NCBI GenBank assembly: GCA_947504205.1
Contig: CANNGL010000005.1
Location: 366,751 to 430,750, forward strand
DNA: 64,000 nt
Reading direction: 5' to 3'
Origin: an uncultured Litoreibacter sp.
GTDB taxonomy: Bacteria; Pseudomonadota; Alphaproteobacteria; Rhodobacterales; Rhodobacteraceae
Of this stretch, positions 35,041 to 43,651 are shown piece after piece (the stretch's first letter is position 1; each line of letters begins with the position of its first letter). A program made the position numbers and the translations under genes. Below the pieces are notes generated by a model, which was not told the DNA's origin, made no database searches, and saw nothing but the letters and a program-made list of their open reading frames with translations.

Positions 35041-35724
35041 ATGACGCTATCCAGTTTCCTGACAGCGAACATCTTTGTTCACATCGCGCTTGCATTCTAT
35101 GTGGCGGGGTTTCTGACGCGCAACGAACTGTTGTTGCGGGGCCTTATTCTGTGCGGCACATGCTTCTACATTCTCTACTACTATTTCGTCTCCGAGACGC
35201 CCTTGTGGGACGCGATCCTTGCCAGCTCGGTGATCGGTCTGGCCAATATTGTGATGATTACCGTGATCCTGCGCGAAGGTTCCCTGATAGGCATGAATGC
35301 GGACATGCGGCGTCTGTTCTCGGCTTTTCCGACGCTCAATCCGGGCCAGTTTCGGCGGATCATGCGGGTTGCCGATTGGCAGACGGCGACGAAAGACGCA
35401 GTCATCTGCGAGAAGGATCAGGAGCTGGACCGGCTGTTTTTCGTAACCAAAGGTGAGATGCGATTGCTGCGCGACGGCCGCGAGACGCCGATCCCGGCGG
35501 GCAATTTTATCGGTGAGATTTCATTCCTGATTGGCGGGGCTGCGACGGCTGACGTAATCGCACCGGAGGGCACCCAATATGTCGCCTGGCGCAAATCGGA
35601 GCTGAGACAGCTTATGGAGCGGTCTCCGCGCCTTTCAAACGCGCTCGGGGCGCTCTTTAATGTGGATATTGCTCGGAAACTGGCAGTGAGCGCCCCCGAC
35701 CAAAGCCTCTTTGTCAAACAGTAA
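35041..35724 (+). CDS. Membrane-anchored cyclic-nucleotide-binding-like protein (Popeye-like)
   Basis: A 227-residue protein. Three hydrophobic spans fill about residues 5-80 and are followed by a CRP/cNMP-binding beta-barrel (about 100-205) with VTKGEMRLLRDG and the phosphate-cassette region IPAGNFIGEISFLIGGAATADV. The arginine that normally holds the cyclic phosphate in this cassette is missing (Ala in its place). Layout and missing residue both recall the animal Popeye domain. I chose the ATG at 35041 with AGGA upstream, because the longer frame would overlap the phosphatase gene. It could be a ligand sensor or a scaffold at the membrane. Confidence 0.75.
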   Translation: MTLSSFLTANIFVHIALAFYVAGFLTRNELLLRGLILCGTCFYILYYYFVSETPLWDAILASSVIGLANIVMITVILREGSLIGMNADMRRLFSAFPTLNPGQFRRIMRVADWQTATKDAVICEKDQELDRLFFVTKGEMRLLRDGRETPIPAGNFIGEISFLIGGAATADVIAPEGTQYVAWRKSELRQLMERSPRLSNALGALFNVDIARKLAVSAPDQSLFVKQ

Positions 35725-35843
35725 CAAACGCGGCGTCTTTTTCCGTAAACACCCTCAATTGAAGACATTTCTCTTGAAAACCGCTTCCGCGCGTTCCATG
35801 TAGTGCCACGCCCCGGTTTGGGGGCAGCAACAATGGAGTGAAC

Positions 35844-36062
35844 ATGGCCAAGGAAGAACTGCTCGAATTTCCCGGCGTCGTGAAGGAACTCCTGCCTAAC
35901 GCGACATTTCGGGTCGAGCTGGAAAACGGCCATGAGATCATCGCACATACGGCAGGCAAGATGCGCAAGAACCGCATCCGTGTTCTGGCTGGCGACAAGG
36001 TGCAGGTCGAAATGACCCCCTATGATCTGACCAAGGGTCGGATCAACTACCGGTTCAAGTGA
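35844..36062 (+). CDS. infA: Translation initiation factor IF-1
   Basis: A 72-residue S1/OB-fold protein that is essentially a standard bacterial IF-1 ([19 protein letters not shown] through KGRINYRFK). It binds the A site of the 30S subunit during initiation. I start at the ATG at 35844, preceded by GGAG; an upstream GTG at 35838 is unlikely. The stop overlaps the maf start. Confidence 0.97.
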   Translation: MAKEELLEFPGVVKELLPNATFRVELENGHEIIAHTAGKMRKNRIRVLAGDKVQVEMTPYDLTKGRINYRFK

Positions 36063-36652
36063 CAACAGCGACCGCGGACCTGAAGCTTGTGCTTGGGTCC
36101 GGCTCTCCGCGACGATTGGAGCTTCTGGCCACTTTGGGTCTGACGCCTCATGATGTGCGCCCCCCCGATATAGATGAGACCCCTCTGAAGGGTGAAGTGC
36201 CGCGCGCCTATTGTCACCGCATCACGGCGTCCAAGCTCGCGGCCATTCAGGCGGCCAAGGACGAGGTTGTGCTCTGTGCAGATACCACAGTTGCGCTGGG
36301 TCGCCGGATCATGGGCAAGCCCGACGATGCCGGGCAGGCCGCCGAATTCCTGCTCAAGCTGTCGGGCCGCAGGCACTCTGTCATTACCTCGGTCGCAGTC
36401 AAGGTGGGGGATCAGACATGGCAGCGTGATGTCGTGACAGCAGTTAAGATGAAGCGGTTGTCCGATGATGAACTGAACGGTTATCTGGCAACCGATGACT
36501 GGCAGGGCAAAGCGGGTGGCTATGCCATTCAAGGCCCGGCGGGGGCGTTTATCCCGTGGATCCAGGGCTCCTATACCGGGGTGATGGGCTTGCCGGTTGC
36601 AGAAACCGCCACGCTGCTGCGCGCGGCTGGCCTGCCTGTGGGGCAGCAATGA
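36059..36652 (+). CDS. maf: Maf-family nucleoside triphosphate pyrophosphatase
   Basis: A 197-residue Maf protein, which hydrolyses non-canonical or specific nucleoside triphosphates (dTTP/UTP type) to monophosphates. The [11 protein letters not shown] loop at the start, the IDE segment in [12 protein letters not shown], the ADTTVALG segment and the [16 protein letters not shown] segment are hallmarks. It starts with GTG that overlaps the infA stop (GTGA), so its translation depends on infA. Confidence 0.93.
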   Translation: MTTATADLKLVLGSGSPRRLELLATLGLTPHDVRPPDIDETPLKGEVPRAYCHRITASKLAAIQAAKDEVVLCADTTVALGRRIMGKPDDAGQAAEFLLKLSGRRHSVITSVAVKVGDQTWQRDVVTAVKMKRLSDDELNGYLATDDWQGKAGGYAIQGPAGAFIPWIQGSYTGVMGLPVAETATLLRAAGLPVGQQ

Positions 36653-37659
36653 AGGGCCGTCAGATCATTCTCGATCAGTGGCGCGGGCGCGATGCTGCGG
36701 CGCTGATGGTCGATGGCAAGCTGGATGATTTGCTGATCAGCCCGCAGGATGATGCCCCTCCCGCCCCCGGTGCGATTTTCCGCGCCATTGCCGATCGGCC
36801 CATGAAGGGGCAGGGCGGGATGATGATGCGTCTGCCAGAGGGCAATGCCTTGTTTCGAGGGGCAAAGGGCCTGAAGGAAGGTCAACCTCTCTTCGTGCAG
36901 GTGGTCAGCTACGCTGAACCGGGCAAGGCCGTGACAGTCACAGACAGGATCGTGTTCAAAGGGCGGGCGGCAATCGTCACGCCGGGCGCGAAAGGGATCA
37001 ACGTGTCTCGCCAGATCAAGGATGAAGAAGAGCGTGTGCGGCTTCTGGCGGCAGCGCACACGCAAGCCGCCGAGGCGTCATCGCATGGCGTGATTATTCG
37101 TTCAGAGGCGGCACAGGAAGCCGATGATGACATCTCCAACGAGGTGGATGATCTGCTGGATCTGGCGGATCAGGTGCTGGCGGATCCCGGGCAGGGGCCC
37201 GATCTGCTGGTTGACGCGCCCGGTGCGCATGATCTTGCGTGGCGCGATTGGCCCAAGGCCGATGTCGCGCAGGGCTTTGAGGCGCACGGTGTCCTCGACG
37301 CATTGGACGCGCTTGAGACGGCTGAGGTTCGCCTTGGTGCGGGCTCGATTTTCGTGGAGGCCACCCGCGCCCTGATCGCGGTTGACGTCAACACTGGCAG
37401 CGACTTTTCACCCGCTGCTGGCCTGAAAGCCAATCTGGAGGCGGCGCGCGCCTTACCGCGCCAGTTGCGTTTGCGTGGTTTGGGCGGACAGATCGTCATG
37501 GACCTTGCACCGATGCCGAAAAAAGAACGTCGTCAGTTCGAACAGGTGTTGCGCGCCGCCTTCCGCAGCGATCCGATTGAAACCGCCCTTGTCGGCTGGA
37601 CCCCACTGGGGCATTTTGAGTTGCAACGGAAACGCGAACGCCTGCCGCTGGAGTTCTGA
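36649..37659 (+). CDS. rng: Ribonuclease E/G family protein, short form
   Basis: A 336-residue protein of the RNase E/G family, shorter than E. coli RNase G (489). The catalytic aspartates are in [12 protein letters not shown] and in [18 protein letters not shown]. The [23 protein letters not shown] segment ([19 protein letters not shown]) is kept. The zinc-link cysteine motif and the C-terminal small domain are absent, and the N-terminal S1 part is reduced. Such short forms are normal in this genomic position in Rhodobacteraceae. It overlaps maf by ATGA. Confidence 0.87.
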   Translation: MKGRQIILDQWRGRDAAALMVDGKLDDLLISPQDDAPPAPGAIFRAIADRPMKGQGGMMMRLPEGNALFRGAKGLKEGQPLFVQVVSYAEPGKAVTVTDRIVFKGRAAIVTPGAKGINVSRQIKDEEERVRLLAAAHTQAAEASSHGVIIRSEAAQEADDDISNEVDDLLDLADQVLADPGQGPDLLVDAPGAHDLAWRDWPKADVAQGFEAHGVLDALDALETAEVRLGAGSIFVEATRALIAVDVNTGSDFSPAAGLKANLEAARALPRQLRLRGLGGQIVMDLAPMPKKERRQFEQVLRAAFRSDPIETALVGWTPLGHFELQRKRERLPLEF

Positions 37660-37660
37660 A

Positions 37661-37843
37661 TTGGCCTGCCCGATCTGTAAAAAAGACCCGGTCGTGAAGT
37701 ATCGACCCTTCTGCTCCAAACGATGCGCTGATCTTGATCTGGGCAAATGGATGACCGGCCAATATGCCGTTCCAAGCCAACGCGAAGATGAGGCTGACGA
37801 ACTGGAACAGGCGCTCGACGACGAGGCACGGAAACTGCATTGA
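37661..37843 (+). CDS. yacG: DNA gyrase inhibitor YacG (zinc-binding)
   Basis: A 60-residue zinc protein with CPIC at residues 3-6 and CSKRCADLDLGKWMTGQY, the four-cysteine site of YacG, which binds and inhibits gyrase in E. coli. No ATG fits. The frame reads through rng upstream, and the TTG at 37661, one base after the rng stop, gives the standard N-terminus, so I take it as a rare TTG start coupled to rng. Confidence 0.87.
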   Translation: MACPICKKDPVVKYRPFCSKRCADLDLGKWMTGQYAVPSQREDEADELEQALDDEARKLH

Positions 37844-37931
37844 CATCACAGTAATTTTTTCGCTTTTCGGCACTGGACAGGACTTTGGGGCTGTCATAGA
37901 ACGCACAAGTTCGCTGATCGCGACATCAGGT

Positions 37932-38006
37932 GCCCGGGTAGCTCAGTGGTAGAGCAGTGGATTGAAAATCCTCGTGTCGGCAGTTCAATTCTGCCCCTGG
38001 GCACCA
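37932..38006 (+). tRNA. tRNA-Phe (anticodon GAA)
   Basis: Cloverleaf with acceptor GCCCGGG/CCTGGGC, D-arm GCTCAGTGGTAGAGC, anticodon loop TTGAAAA between GGA and TCC, T-arm with AGTTCAATTCT and encoded CCA; 75 bases. The DNA to its right changes in character, see the findings. Confidence 0.95.
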
Positions 38007-38142
38007 CTTAAACCTCCCCACAAACAACTACACAACAGGTACCGCGCTATTTGGCACTTCGAGAGGGGTTCTTAGGTCCGGCATCGGGATGCTAGGATAG
38101 GAACAGGCTGTCTATCACTTTGTTACGGGATCCTGATCACGC

Positions 38143-38595
38143 ATGTCCTTTTGGCGACTTGTCTTGTTATTGCTGTGGGCGTTTGTGTTTTCGCCGGGTA
38201 GCCCGGCATGGGCGCAGGAAACCACACAATTCGAAGATTGCGCGCAAGCCTTCTCAAGCTCTGAATTTGCGGACATTCTGACGAGAAACGAGGAACTCGA
38301 GTTTGGGCAGTTGGACTCTCGAAAAAAGGGTCGTCCTCTGTTGGGTTTGCCCTGCACAAGAGATCAGTTGGATCAGTTTTTTGTCGCCGCTGGATGGGAA
38401 AGAACAAAAGAGTATGTGTTCACCAATCCTCAAGAGAGTGGCTTTGAAATACCCTTTGTCGTGGACACGGCGATAACCTACTGCAAAAAACACCGTCGTT
38501 TGTTCACCTTATTTATTAAGAGGTGCACACAGATAGCCGTAATCAATATGTATCAGCGCCGGATTACTTTCATTAGCGCGAGCGGAACAAAATGA
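38143..38595 (+). CDS. Secreted hypothetical protein
   Basis: A 150-residue protein that I do not recognise. Residues 1-25 form a signal peptide (LVLLLLWAFVFSPGSPAWAQ, likely cut after AWA). The mature part has four cysteines that could form two disulfides and no known motif. Its codons are more AT-rich than those of the surrounding genes. It lies alone between tRNA-Phe and a converging broken gene and is probably horizontally acquired. Confidence 0.6.
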   Translation: MSFWRLVLLLLWAFVFSPGSPAWAQETTQFEDCAQAFSSSEFADILTRNEELEFGQLDSRKKGRPLLGLPCTRDQLDQFFVAAGWERTKEYVFTNPQESGFEIPFVVDTAITYCKKHRRLFTLFIKRCTQIAVINMYQRRITFISASGTK

Positions 38596-38632
38596 ATTGG
38601 AGTGTCCAAATGTTCGGGAATTACCAATTCAT
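38592..38632. terminator. Long inverted repeat between convergent genes
   Basis: ATGAATTGG (38592-38600) and CCAATTCAT (38624-38632) pair perfectly around a 23-base loop. A second dyad, ACTAAG/CTTAGT at 38636-38661, is followed by GGGGTTTTAT. They are possible terminators for the secreted hypothetical; the long loop makes this uncertain. Confidence 0.4.
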
Positions 38633-38656
38633 CTGACTAAGCAGTGTCAGAGCGAC

Positions 38657-39321
38657 TTAGTGGGGTTTTATACTCTTTAACAAGCCTGGTAGAGCGCTGT
38701 AATCCGTGAATGAGTGGTCGGTCAGCGGGTCCACACCGCGTTCGCGGAAATGGACAGGGGTCATGCCCGCTGCATGTGCAGCGTCTATGCCAACTTCACT
38801 ATCCTCAATCACAATGCAGGCGTGCGGCAGGGTGTCCATTGCGTGGGCGGCATGCAGGAAAAGCGCCGGTGACGGCTTCCAGGATTTACTGCATAAGAGC
38901 TAAACAGGCGCTGTCCGAAGAACGGTGCCAGACCGGTGTTCTCGACCAGCATCCGTATCTTTGAAATTGGCCCGCCAGATGCAATGCACATCGACGCCTG
39001 AATACGGCTCAGCGCATCATCCAAATTCGGGTAGAGGCTTGCGTTCTGCTCGATCAGTTCCGAGGAATGCTGCCGGTATCTTATCTCGATGTTTGCGCAG
39101 AGGGGGCGCTTCGTCACGACCTCAATGTCGCGAAAGATGTCGGCCAGCTTCTTGCCTCTGTACCGACGAGACAACTCCTCGATCGTAAAATTCAGATCAG
39201 GCACCAGATCCGCCAGCGCTTGAAGGCAGTAGGTTTCGCTATCAACCAGCGTGCCATCAAGATCGAAGATCAGACAGGTTTCCAAAAGCGACCTCGTGGA
39301 CTTCAAGACAAGCGGTTTCAA
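38657..39321 (-). pseudogene. HAD-family phosphatase broken by a frameshift
   Basis: Two frames together make one HAD hydrolase of the beta-phosphoglucomutase/phosphoglycolate phosphatase type. The first part (from 39321) has motif I FDLDGTLVDSE at residues 19-29 and motif II in CIASGGP. After LFSSYAV it runs out of frame. The second frame continues with SWKPSPALFLHAAHAMD and motif IV IVIEDSEVGIDAAHAAGM down to 38657. The break lies near 38885-38895. The total is 665 bases, one short of 222 codons, so a single-base deletion is the simplest cause. Neither half would be active alone. A sequencing error is the other explanation. An ATG at 38839 is present but translation of the second part alone would lack the nucleophile. 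Confidence 0.8.
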
Positions 39322-39549
39322 GCTCTAACATGACGTGAATAGCGCGTCTGTGGTGTGATTTGGAGCAGGCAAATGTTGCTTCACACAAAGCTTACCAAGT
39401 TGAGCATTTCGGAACGTCTGCGGTGTGGGGCGAAAGCGGATGTTGGACGTAACGCATATGCCTACGATGGCGCGTCTCCAATTTGGTAGGAAGTGGGATG
39501 CCACTGCATCTCGACTAAATGGGCGCAGTCGAAAATTGTGGACCAATCG

Positions 39550-40173
39550 CTAGCCCGTCTTGGTCACCGTCCAGCTCTCTTGAATGAAGCCGAAAGACCG
39601 ACCGACCACCTTGTCAAACGTATAGCTCGAGGCCTCTGCCGAGGCTTGAAGACGGTCAATAATATCGTTTGAAGAACACTCGGTCCAGGCAGGCGAGAAC
39701 ATGGCCACCTCTCCGGCGCGACCATGTGCCAGGTGAATAGAGCGGCCGCTGTAAAGGCCCCCATTGCGCAAAGTAACCGTCGTGATATCGGACCAATCCA
39801 GATCGACAACTCTACTGCCTCTGAACACTTGTTTGGTCTCCAAAAGGAAACCGCCTGGCCGGAAACGCAAACGCGCCGCATTGATCGGCGAGCGACGCCA
39901 GAGCAGGAGGGCACACAGCACCAAAACGCACCCGATGCCCGCAAGAACCGCAACGAAACTCCATTCATCGCTCTCAACCAGAGTCTGCGTGTCGTAAGCC
40001 AGATAGAAAAAGAAAAGCGCCAAAATCCCGATCAAACTTGCGAAACTCTTGTTCAATTTCAGATTTGGTTCGATATCCTTCATGTCAATGCACGCTCTTG
40101 AAGCCTTAGAAACGCAACCAACTTCATTCACCACCTCGGCACATTGCTCTGCCGTGATCGTGTAGATTTTCAT
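39550..40173 (-). CDS. Membrane protein with two spans and a PH-like domain
   Basis: A 207-residue protein without a recognised family. Two hydrophobic spans lie at about residues 45-60 and 73-93, followed by a soluble domain of alternating strands (RLRFRPGGFLLETKQVFRG and DLDWSDITTVTLRNGG), which looks like a bacterial PH domain. The ATG at 40173 is preferred to a TTG at 40185. The gene lies in the AT-richer block behind tRNA-Phe, with 228-base gaps on each side in which I find no genes. Confidence 0.55.
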   Translation of the reverse strand: MKIYTITAEQCAEVVNEVGCVSKASRACIDMKDIEPNLKLNKSFASLIGILALFFFYLAYDTQTLVESDEWSFVAVLAGIGCVLVLCALLLWRRSPINAARLRFRPGGFLLETKQVFRGSRVVDLDWSDITTVTLRNGGLYSGRSIHLAHGRAGEVAMFSPAWTECSSNDIIDRLQASAEASSYTFDKVVGRSFGFIQESWTVTKTG

Positions 40174-40414
40174 GCAAGGGATCAATATCGGGCGGCTGGA
40201 TTAGTTGTGGCGAGAGAAATCTAAAGGTTTTGCGGGCCAAATGGGCTGCTTTCGCGAGCGAGCGGAAATTAAATCGAAAGCATGTCTCTTGATCTGCAGT
40301 GTCGGTCAGCGAAGCAGAGCAGTCCTCGGCGCATGGCGCAGCATTGGTTTATGGGCTTAAGGGCAACCTTGGCGCTCCGCGGACAAAGCCGTCGTTCAAA
40401 ATATATGCTTTGAG

Positions 40415-41074
40415 TTAGTCTTCGTGGTCTTCACGAGGCATAACCGTAGGCAACGGCTTGGAACGTTTCCCTTTACTTCGACTGCGGCGATACGTGCTTT
40501 GATATTCTCTGCGCTGCTTAGTTACTTCGTATAGAACGATACCCGAGCTTGTGCCTAGGTTTAGGCTTTCTATCATCCCAAACATTGGTACTGCGACGCA
40601 CATCTCGCTACGCTCTACTGCACTGTCCGTAATGCCGCGTTTTTCATTTCCAAACCAAACAGCCAGTTTTGCGTGTTTTGTGTAGTCACCTTCGTGAAGA
40701 AATACGTTTGTCTTTCCTTTCACATGGGGAGAGGTCACGACCGACACAAAACCCTGCTTTTCCAAATGGTCGAGACACGCGTCAGCGGTGTCAAAACGCT
40801 TCACAAACGTCCACTTCACGGCGGAGACGGAAGTTTTAGACAGTGACTTTCGCTCGCGCATCTCTTGCCAATCATCAGGTAGGGAACCACGCGGATCGAC
40901 AATGTAAACCTTTTCCACACCTAATGCGTTTGCATTGCGAATAACCGTTCCGATATTTTTGATATCAACCGGATCTTCTATTACGGCAATCAAGTTCTTG
41001 CAGCGAAACGCCTTTATTGCATCTGCCCGTTTGCGAACCGTGGCCTTGGACTTCTTGGGTTCTGCGTTCTCCAT
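40415..41074 (-). CDS. TrmH/SpoU-family RNA methyltransferase
   Basis: A 219-residue SPOUT-fold methyltransferase. Motif 1 is in VEDPVDIKNIGTVIRNANALGV-like sequence (about residues 33-53), motif 2 in AVWFGNEKRGI and motif 3 in MFGMIESLNLGTSSGIVLYEV, which form the knot that binds S-adenosylmethionine. The tail (about 185-219) is basic and low-complexity. It resembles TrmH, which 2'-O-methylates G18 of tRNA, but an rRNA target is possible. Its codon use is AT-richer than the genome background, suggesting transfer. Confidence 0.8.
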   Translation of the reverse strand: MENAEPKKSKATVRKRADAIKAFRCKNLIAVIEDPVDIKNIGTVIRNANALGVEKVYIVDPRGSLPDDWQEMRERKSLSKTSVSAVKWTFVKRFDTADACLDHLEKQGFVSVVTSPHVKGKTNVFLHEGDYTKHAKLAVWFGNEKRGITDSAVERSEMCVAVPMFGMIESLNLGTSSGIVLYEVTKQRREYQSTYRRSRSKGKRSKPLPTVMPREDHED

Positions 41075-41142
41075 GTCAGACGAGTATCATATAGCAAGCA
41101 AGGTGCAAGACGCGCTCTTAAGCCCAATACTGCAAGCCATCG

Positions 41143-41168
41143 TGTCCGCTTCGGGCTCACTGCAGACA
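41143..41168. repeat. Imperfect palindrome of possible REP type
   Basis: TGTCCGC (41143-41149) and GCAGACA (41162-41168) form an imperfect inverted repeat around a 12-base centre. A diverged relative in the opposite orientation is at 39414-39443. Both lie in the gene-poor block between tRNA-Phe and phnM. Confidence 0.35.
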
Positions 41169-41257
41169 TTGGCGCTAAGCGGCAAATCGAAGGATCAGGG
41201 GCTTCTACGATATTCATAGTTACCCTTCGCCAGGTGCCAGCCGCACCCTTTCCACTG

Positions 41258-42448
41258 TCAGGCGACCTGATGGCCGCCGCTCCAGACACCGCGCAGCACG
41301 TGGCTTTTGCCGACGGGGCGCACGCGTACGAAGTCTGCTCGGTATCCGGGTCTGAGTGTGCCGCGATCGGTGAGGCCCGTTGCCTCTGCGGGGGTTTGGG
41401 TGACGCATCGGATTGCCCGTGGGATGTCCTGCCAGATCTCGGCCAGTTTGAAGGCGGAGAGCAACAGGGCGGCGGGGACATAATCGGATGAGATGATGTC
41501 GAGAAGTCCGTGTTCGGCCAGCTCGATGGCCGAGACATTGTTGGAATGCGAGCCGCCCCGGATGAGGTTGGGCGCGCCCATCATGATGGTGATCCCGGCC
41601 TCCCGACAGGCCTGTGCGGCCTCCAGCGTTGTGGGGAATTCCGCAAGACGGATCCCATGCGCTGCGGAGACGGCAACCTGATCTGCGGTTGTGTCGTCAT
41701 GGCTGGCCAATACCGCGCCGAGCCGTGCGGCCTCGGCAACGGCACCCGTTTCATGTGCCTCGCCGATGCGCGCCCGAAGCGCCTTGAGCCGGGTGACATG
41801 TGCCTCGAACGCATCTTCGCTAGCGGCGTTTTTGCCCATGTAATAGACTTTCAGCTTTTCCATATCGCGAAACTGTCTTTGGCCCGGTGTGTGATCCATG
41901 AGGGAGACCAGACCGACGCGATCTTCGGGGCTGAACAGAGCCAATTCTTCCAGCAGCGTTTCGGAGCAAATTTCGGCTCGCAGGTGGATGTGGTGACTGA
42001 TTTTCAGGGCTTGAGCGGCGCGCAGTGCCATGAGCTCAGATGACAGGTTGCGGGCATAGGCCTTGTAGCCCCGCCCGTCGGTCGAACTGCCCACGCGCAT
42101 CGCGTCAAAAACCGTGGTGATCCCTGTTGCGGCAAGCTCGGCGTCATGGGCGATAATTGCGGCATCGTGGGGCCATGCGACCTTCGGGCGGGGCTGGATA
42201 TGGCGCTCCAGATTGTCGGTGTGCAACTCCACCAACCCGGGAAGGACGAAGTCACCGGCGCAATCCCTTGCGCCTGCCGGAACCGCTGCGGTCTCCTCGA
42301 CACCCGTGATCATACCGCCCTCGCAGCTCACCTGGCCCAGTATCACGCGATCCTCCAGGACCAATCGCGCGTTGGCGAGGCAGAAGTTTTCTGGCACATC
42401 CTCGTTATGGGTCTGCGGCAGAAGCGTCGGCGAGAGGGGAGAAGTCAT
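41258..42448 (-). CDS. phnM: Alpha-D-ribose 1-methylphosphonate 5-triphosphate diphosphatase
   Basis: A 396-residue amidohydrolase. PhnM removes pyrophosphate from the triphosphate intermediate of the C-P lyase pathway. The metal motif is LVELHTDNLERHIQPRP (about 72-88, His-x-Asp form of the family). The LVSLMDHTPGQRQF, LASHDDTTADQV and GAPNLIRGGSHSNNVSA segments follow. The frame extends to 42472, but the ATG at 42448 gives normal length. That start codon overlaps the start of the divergent DUF1045 gene within one CATG. It must have its own promoter inside the DUF1045 gene or be read as a continuation of the phnG-phnN transcript. Confidence 0.92.
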   Translation of the reverse strand: MTSPLSPTLLPQTHNEDVPENFCLANARLVLEDRVILGQVSCEGGMITGVEETAAVPAGARDCAGDFVLPGLVELHTDNLERHIQPRPKVAWPHDAAIIAHDAELAATGITTVFDAMRVGSSTDGRGYKAYARNLSSELMALRAAQALKISHHIHLRAEICSETLLEELALFSPEDRVGLVSLMDHTPGQRQFRDMEKLKVYYMGKNAASEDAFEAHVTRLKALRARIGEAHETGAVAEAARLGAVLASHDDTTADQVAVSAAHGIRLAEFPTTLEAAQACREAGITIMMGAPNLIRGGSHSNNVSAIELAEHGLLDIISSDYVPAALLLSAFKLAEIWQDIPRAIRCVTQTPAEATGLTDRGTLRPGYRADFVRVRPVGKSHVLRGVWSGGHQVA

Positions 42449-43124
42449 GGCGAAATACTCACGTTTTGGCATCTATTATTTGCCCGCGAAGGGACCGCTG
42501 GCAGAGTTCGGAGCGCATTGGTTGGGTTGGGATGTTGAGGCGGGTGTGCCGCGCGCTCAACCGGATGTGGCGGAGATTAGAGAGATCACCAGGACACCGT
42601 CCAAATATGGGCTTCATGGCACGTTGAAGCCGCCGTTTCGGCTTGCTGACGGGACGACCGCTGAGGACCTCGCCGCCGCGGTGGAGGCTTTGGCAGGGGC
42701 GTTGCCGCAGGTGCATCTCGACGGGCTGGACGTGGCGCGCCTTGGGCAGTTTCTGGCGCTCACGCCCGTCGGTGACACGTCCGCATTGGCACGGATTGCA
42801 GCACAGGTTGTCCAGAAACTCGACAGGTTTCGCGCGCCTGCCGGTCGTGCCGAGATTGAGCGACGTCGTGCGGCGGGTCTTAACGAACGTCAGGACGCCA
42901 ATCTGCTGTCTTGGGGCTATCCCTATGTTCTGGAGGAATTCCGGTTTCACATCACGTTGACCGGCGGGCTTACTGAGCCTCAGATTGACAGGGTGCACGC
43001 CGTGCTTAAGCGCTTGTTGCCTGATATACCCGCACCTTTCCCCATTGATGAGATCGCATTGGTGGGCGAGCGTGCCAGCGATGGCAGATTTGAAAGGATC
43101 CATCGTTATGCCCTGTCCCGTTGA
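42447..43124 (+). CDS. DUF1045 2H-phosphoesterase-like phosphonate protein
   Basis: A 225-residue protein of the DUF1045 family found in many phn operons. Two H-x-T motifs, HGT at 57-59 and HIT at 168-170, mark it as a 2H phosphoesterase-like fold, a group that cleaves cyclic phosphodiesters. AGGGGAG precedes the ATG. It is the only gene on the plus strand between phnM and phnN and ends with a 19-base overlap into the 3' end of phnN. No phnP is visible in the cluster, so it may replace PhnP and open 5-phosphoribosyl 1,2-cyclic phosphate; this is inference. Confidence 0.87.
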   Translation: MAKYSRFGIYYLPAKGPLAEFGAHWLGWDVEAGVPRAQPDVAEIREITRTPSKYGLHGTLKPPFRLADGTTAEDLAAAVEALAGALPQVHLDGLDVARLGQFLALTPVGDTSALARIAAQVVQKLDRFRAPAGRAEIERRRAAGLNERQDANLLSWGYPYVLEEFRFHITLTGGLTEPQIDRVHAVLKRLLPDIPAPFPIDEIALVGERASDGRFERIHRYALSR

Positions 43125-43651
43125 AGGTGGGTCAGAACCTGAGCGACAGTGTCCTCAAGCGCCCCATCATTGGTGACGGTGATCACGTTCAGCTGTGACG
43201 GGATGTCGTTTCCGGAACGCTCAAGCCGTGCGCGGATTTCCTCGACCGTTTCGCGCCCGCGTCCGGCAAGGCGGGTTGCGAGGGTTTCGGGGCTGGCTGA
43301 GAGTTGAAGCACGGTGAAATCTGGGAAGACCCTATCGGCGTCGGTCAGAACCGCGCGTGAGAGGTTGATCAGAAACGATTGCCCATCTCGCGCGCGCCGC
43401 TGAATGTCGGAGGGGATGCCGTATGACAGGCCATGTGCTGTCCAGTGCAGACAGAAATCACCTGCGGCGACGTGTTCGGCGAATGCGCTTGGAGTGACGG
43501 GCAGGTATTCTTCGCCTCCCAAGCCGGGGGCGCGGGTGATCGCACGCTGAACGATCTGAAAATCAGGCGCAGCTTCAGCAACGCCTGCCATCACGCTGTC
43601 CTTGCCCACACCAGAGGGGCCGACCACACCTATGACGCGTCCGACCTTCAT
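43106..43651 (-). CDS. phnN: Ribose 1,5-bisphosphokinase PhnN
   Basis: A 181-residue P-loop kinase related to guanylate kinase. Walker A is VVGPSGVGKDSVM (about 9-21), and the RAITRAPG segment and LSYGIP segment are typical. It phosphorylates ribose 1,5-bisphosphate to PRPP, linking C-P lyase to nucleotide synthesis. It overlaps phnL by ATGA. Confidence 0.92.
   Translation of the reverse strand: MKVGRVIGVVGPSGVGKDSVMAGVAEAAPDFQIVQRAITRAPGLGGEEYLPVTPSAFAEHVAAGDFCLHWTAHGLSYGIPSDIQRRARDGQSFLINLSRAVLTDADRVFPDFTVLQLSASPETLATRLAGRGRETVEEIRARLERSGNDIPSQLNVITVTNDGALEDTVAQVLTHLQRDRA

Noticed and set aside
37932-41230. Prophage or integrative element attached to tRNA-Phe
   Set aside because: I found no integrase, no phage gene and no copy of the tRNA 3' end at the far side, so only a degraded island can be suggested.
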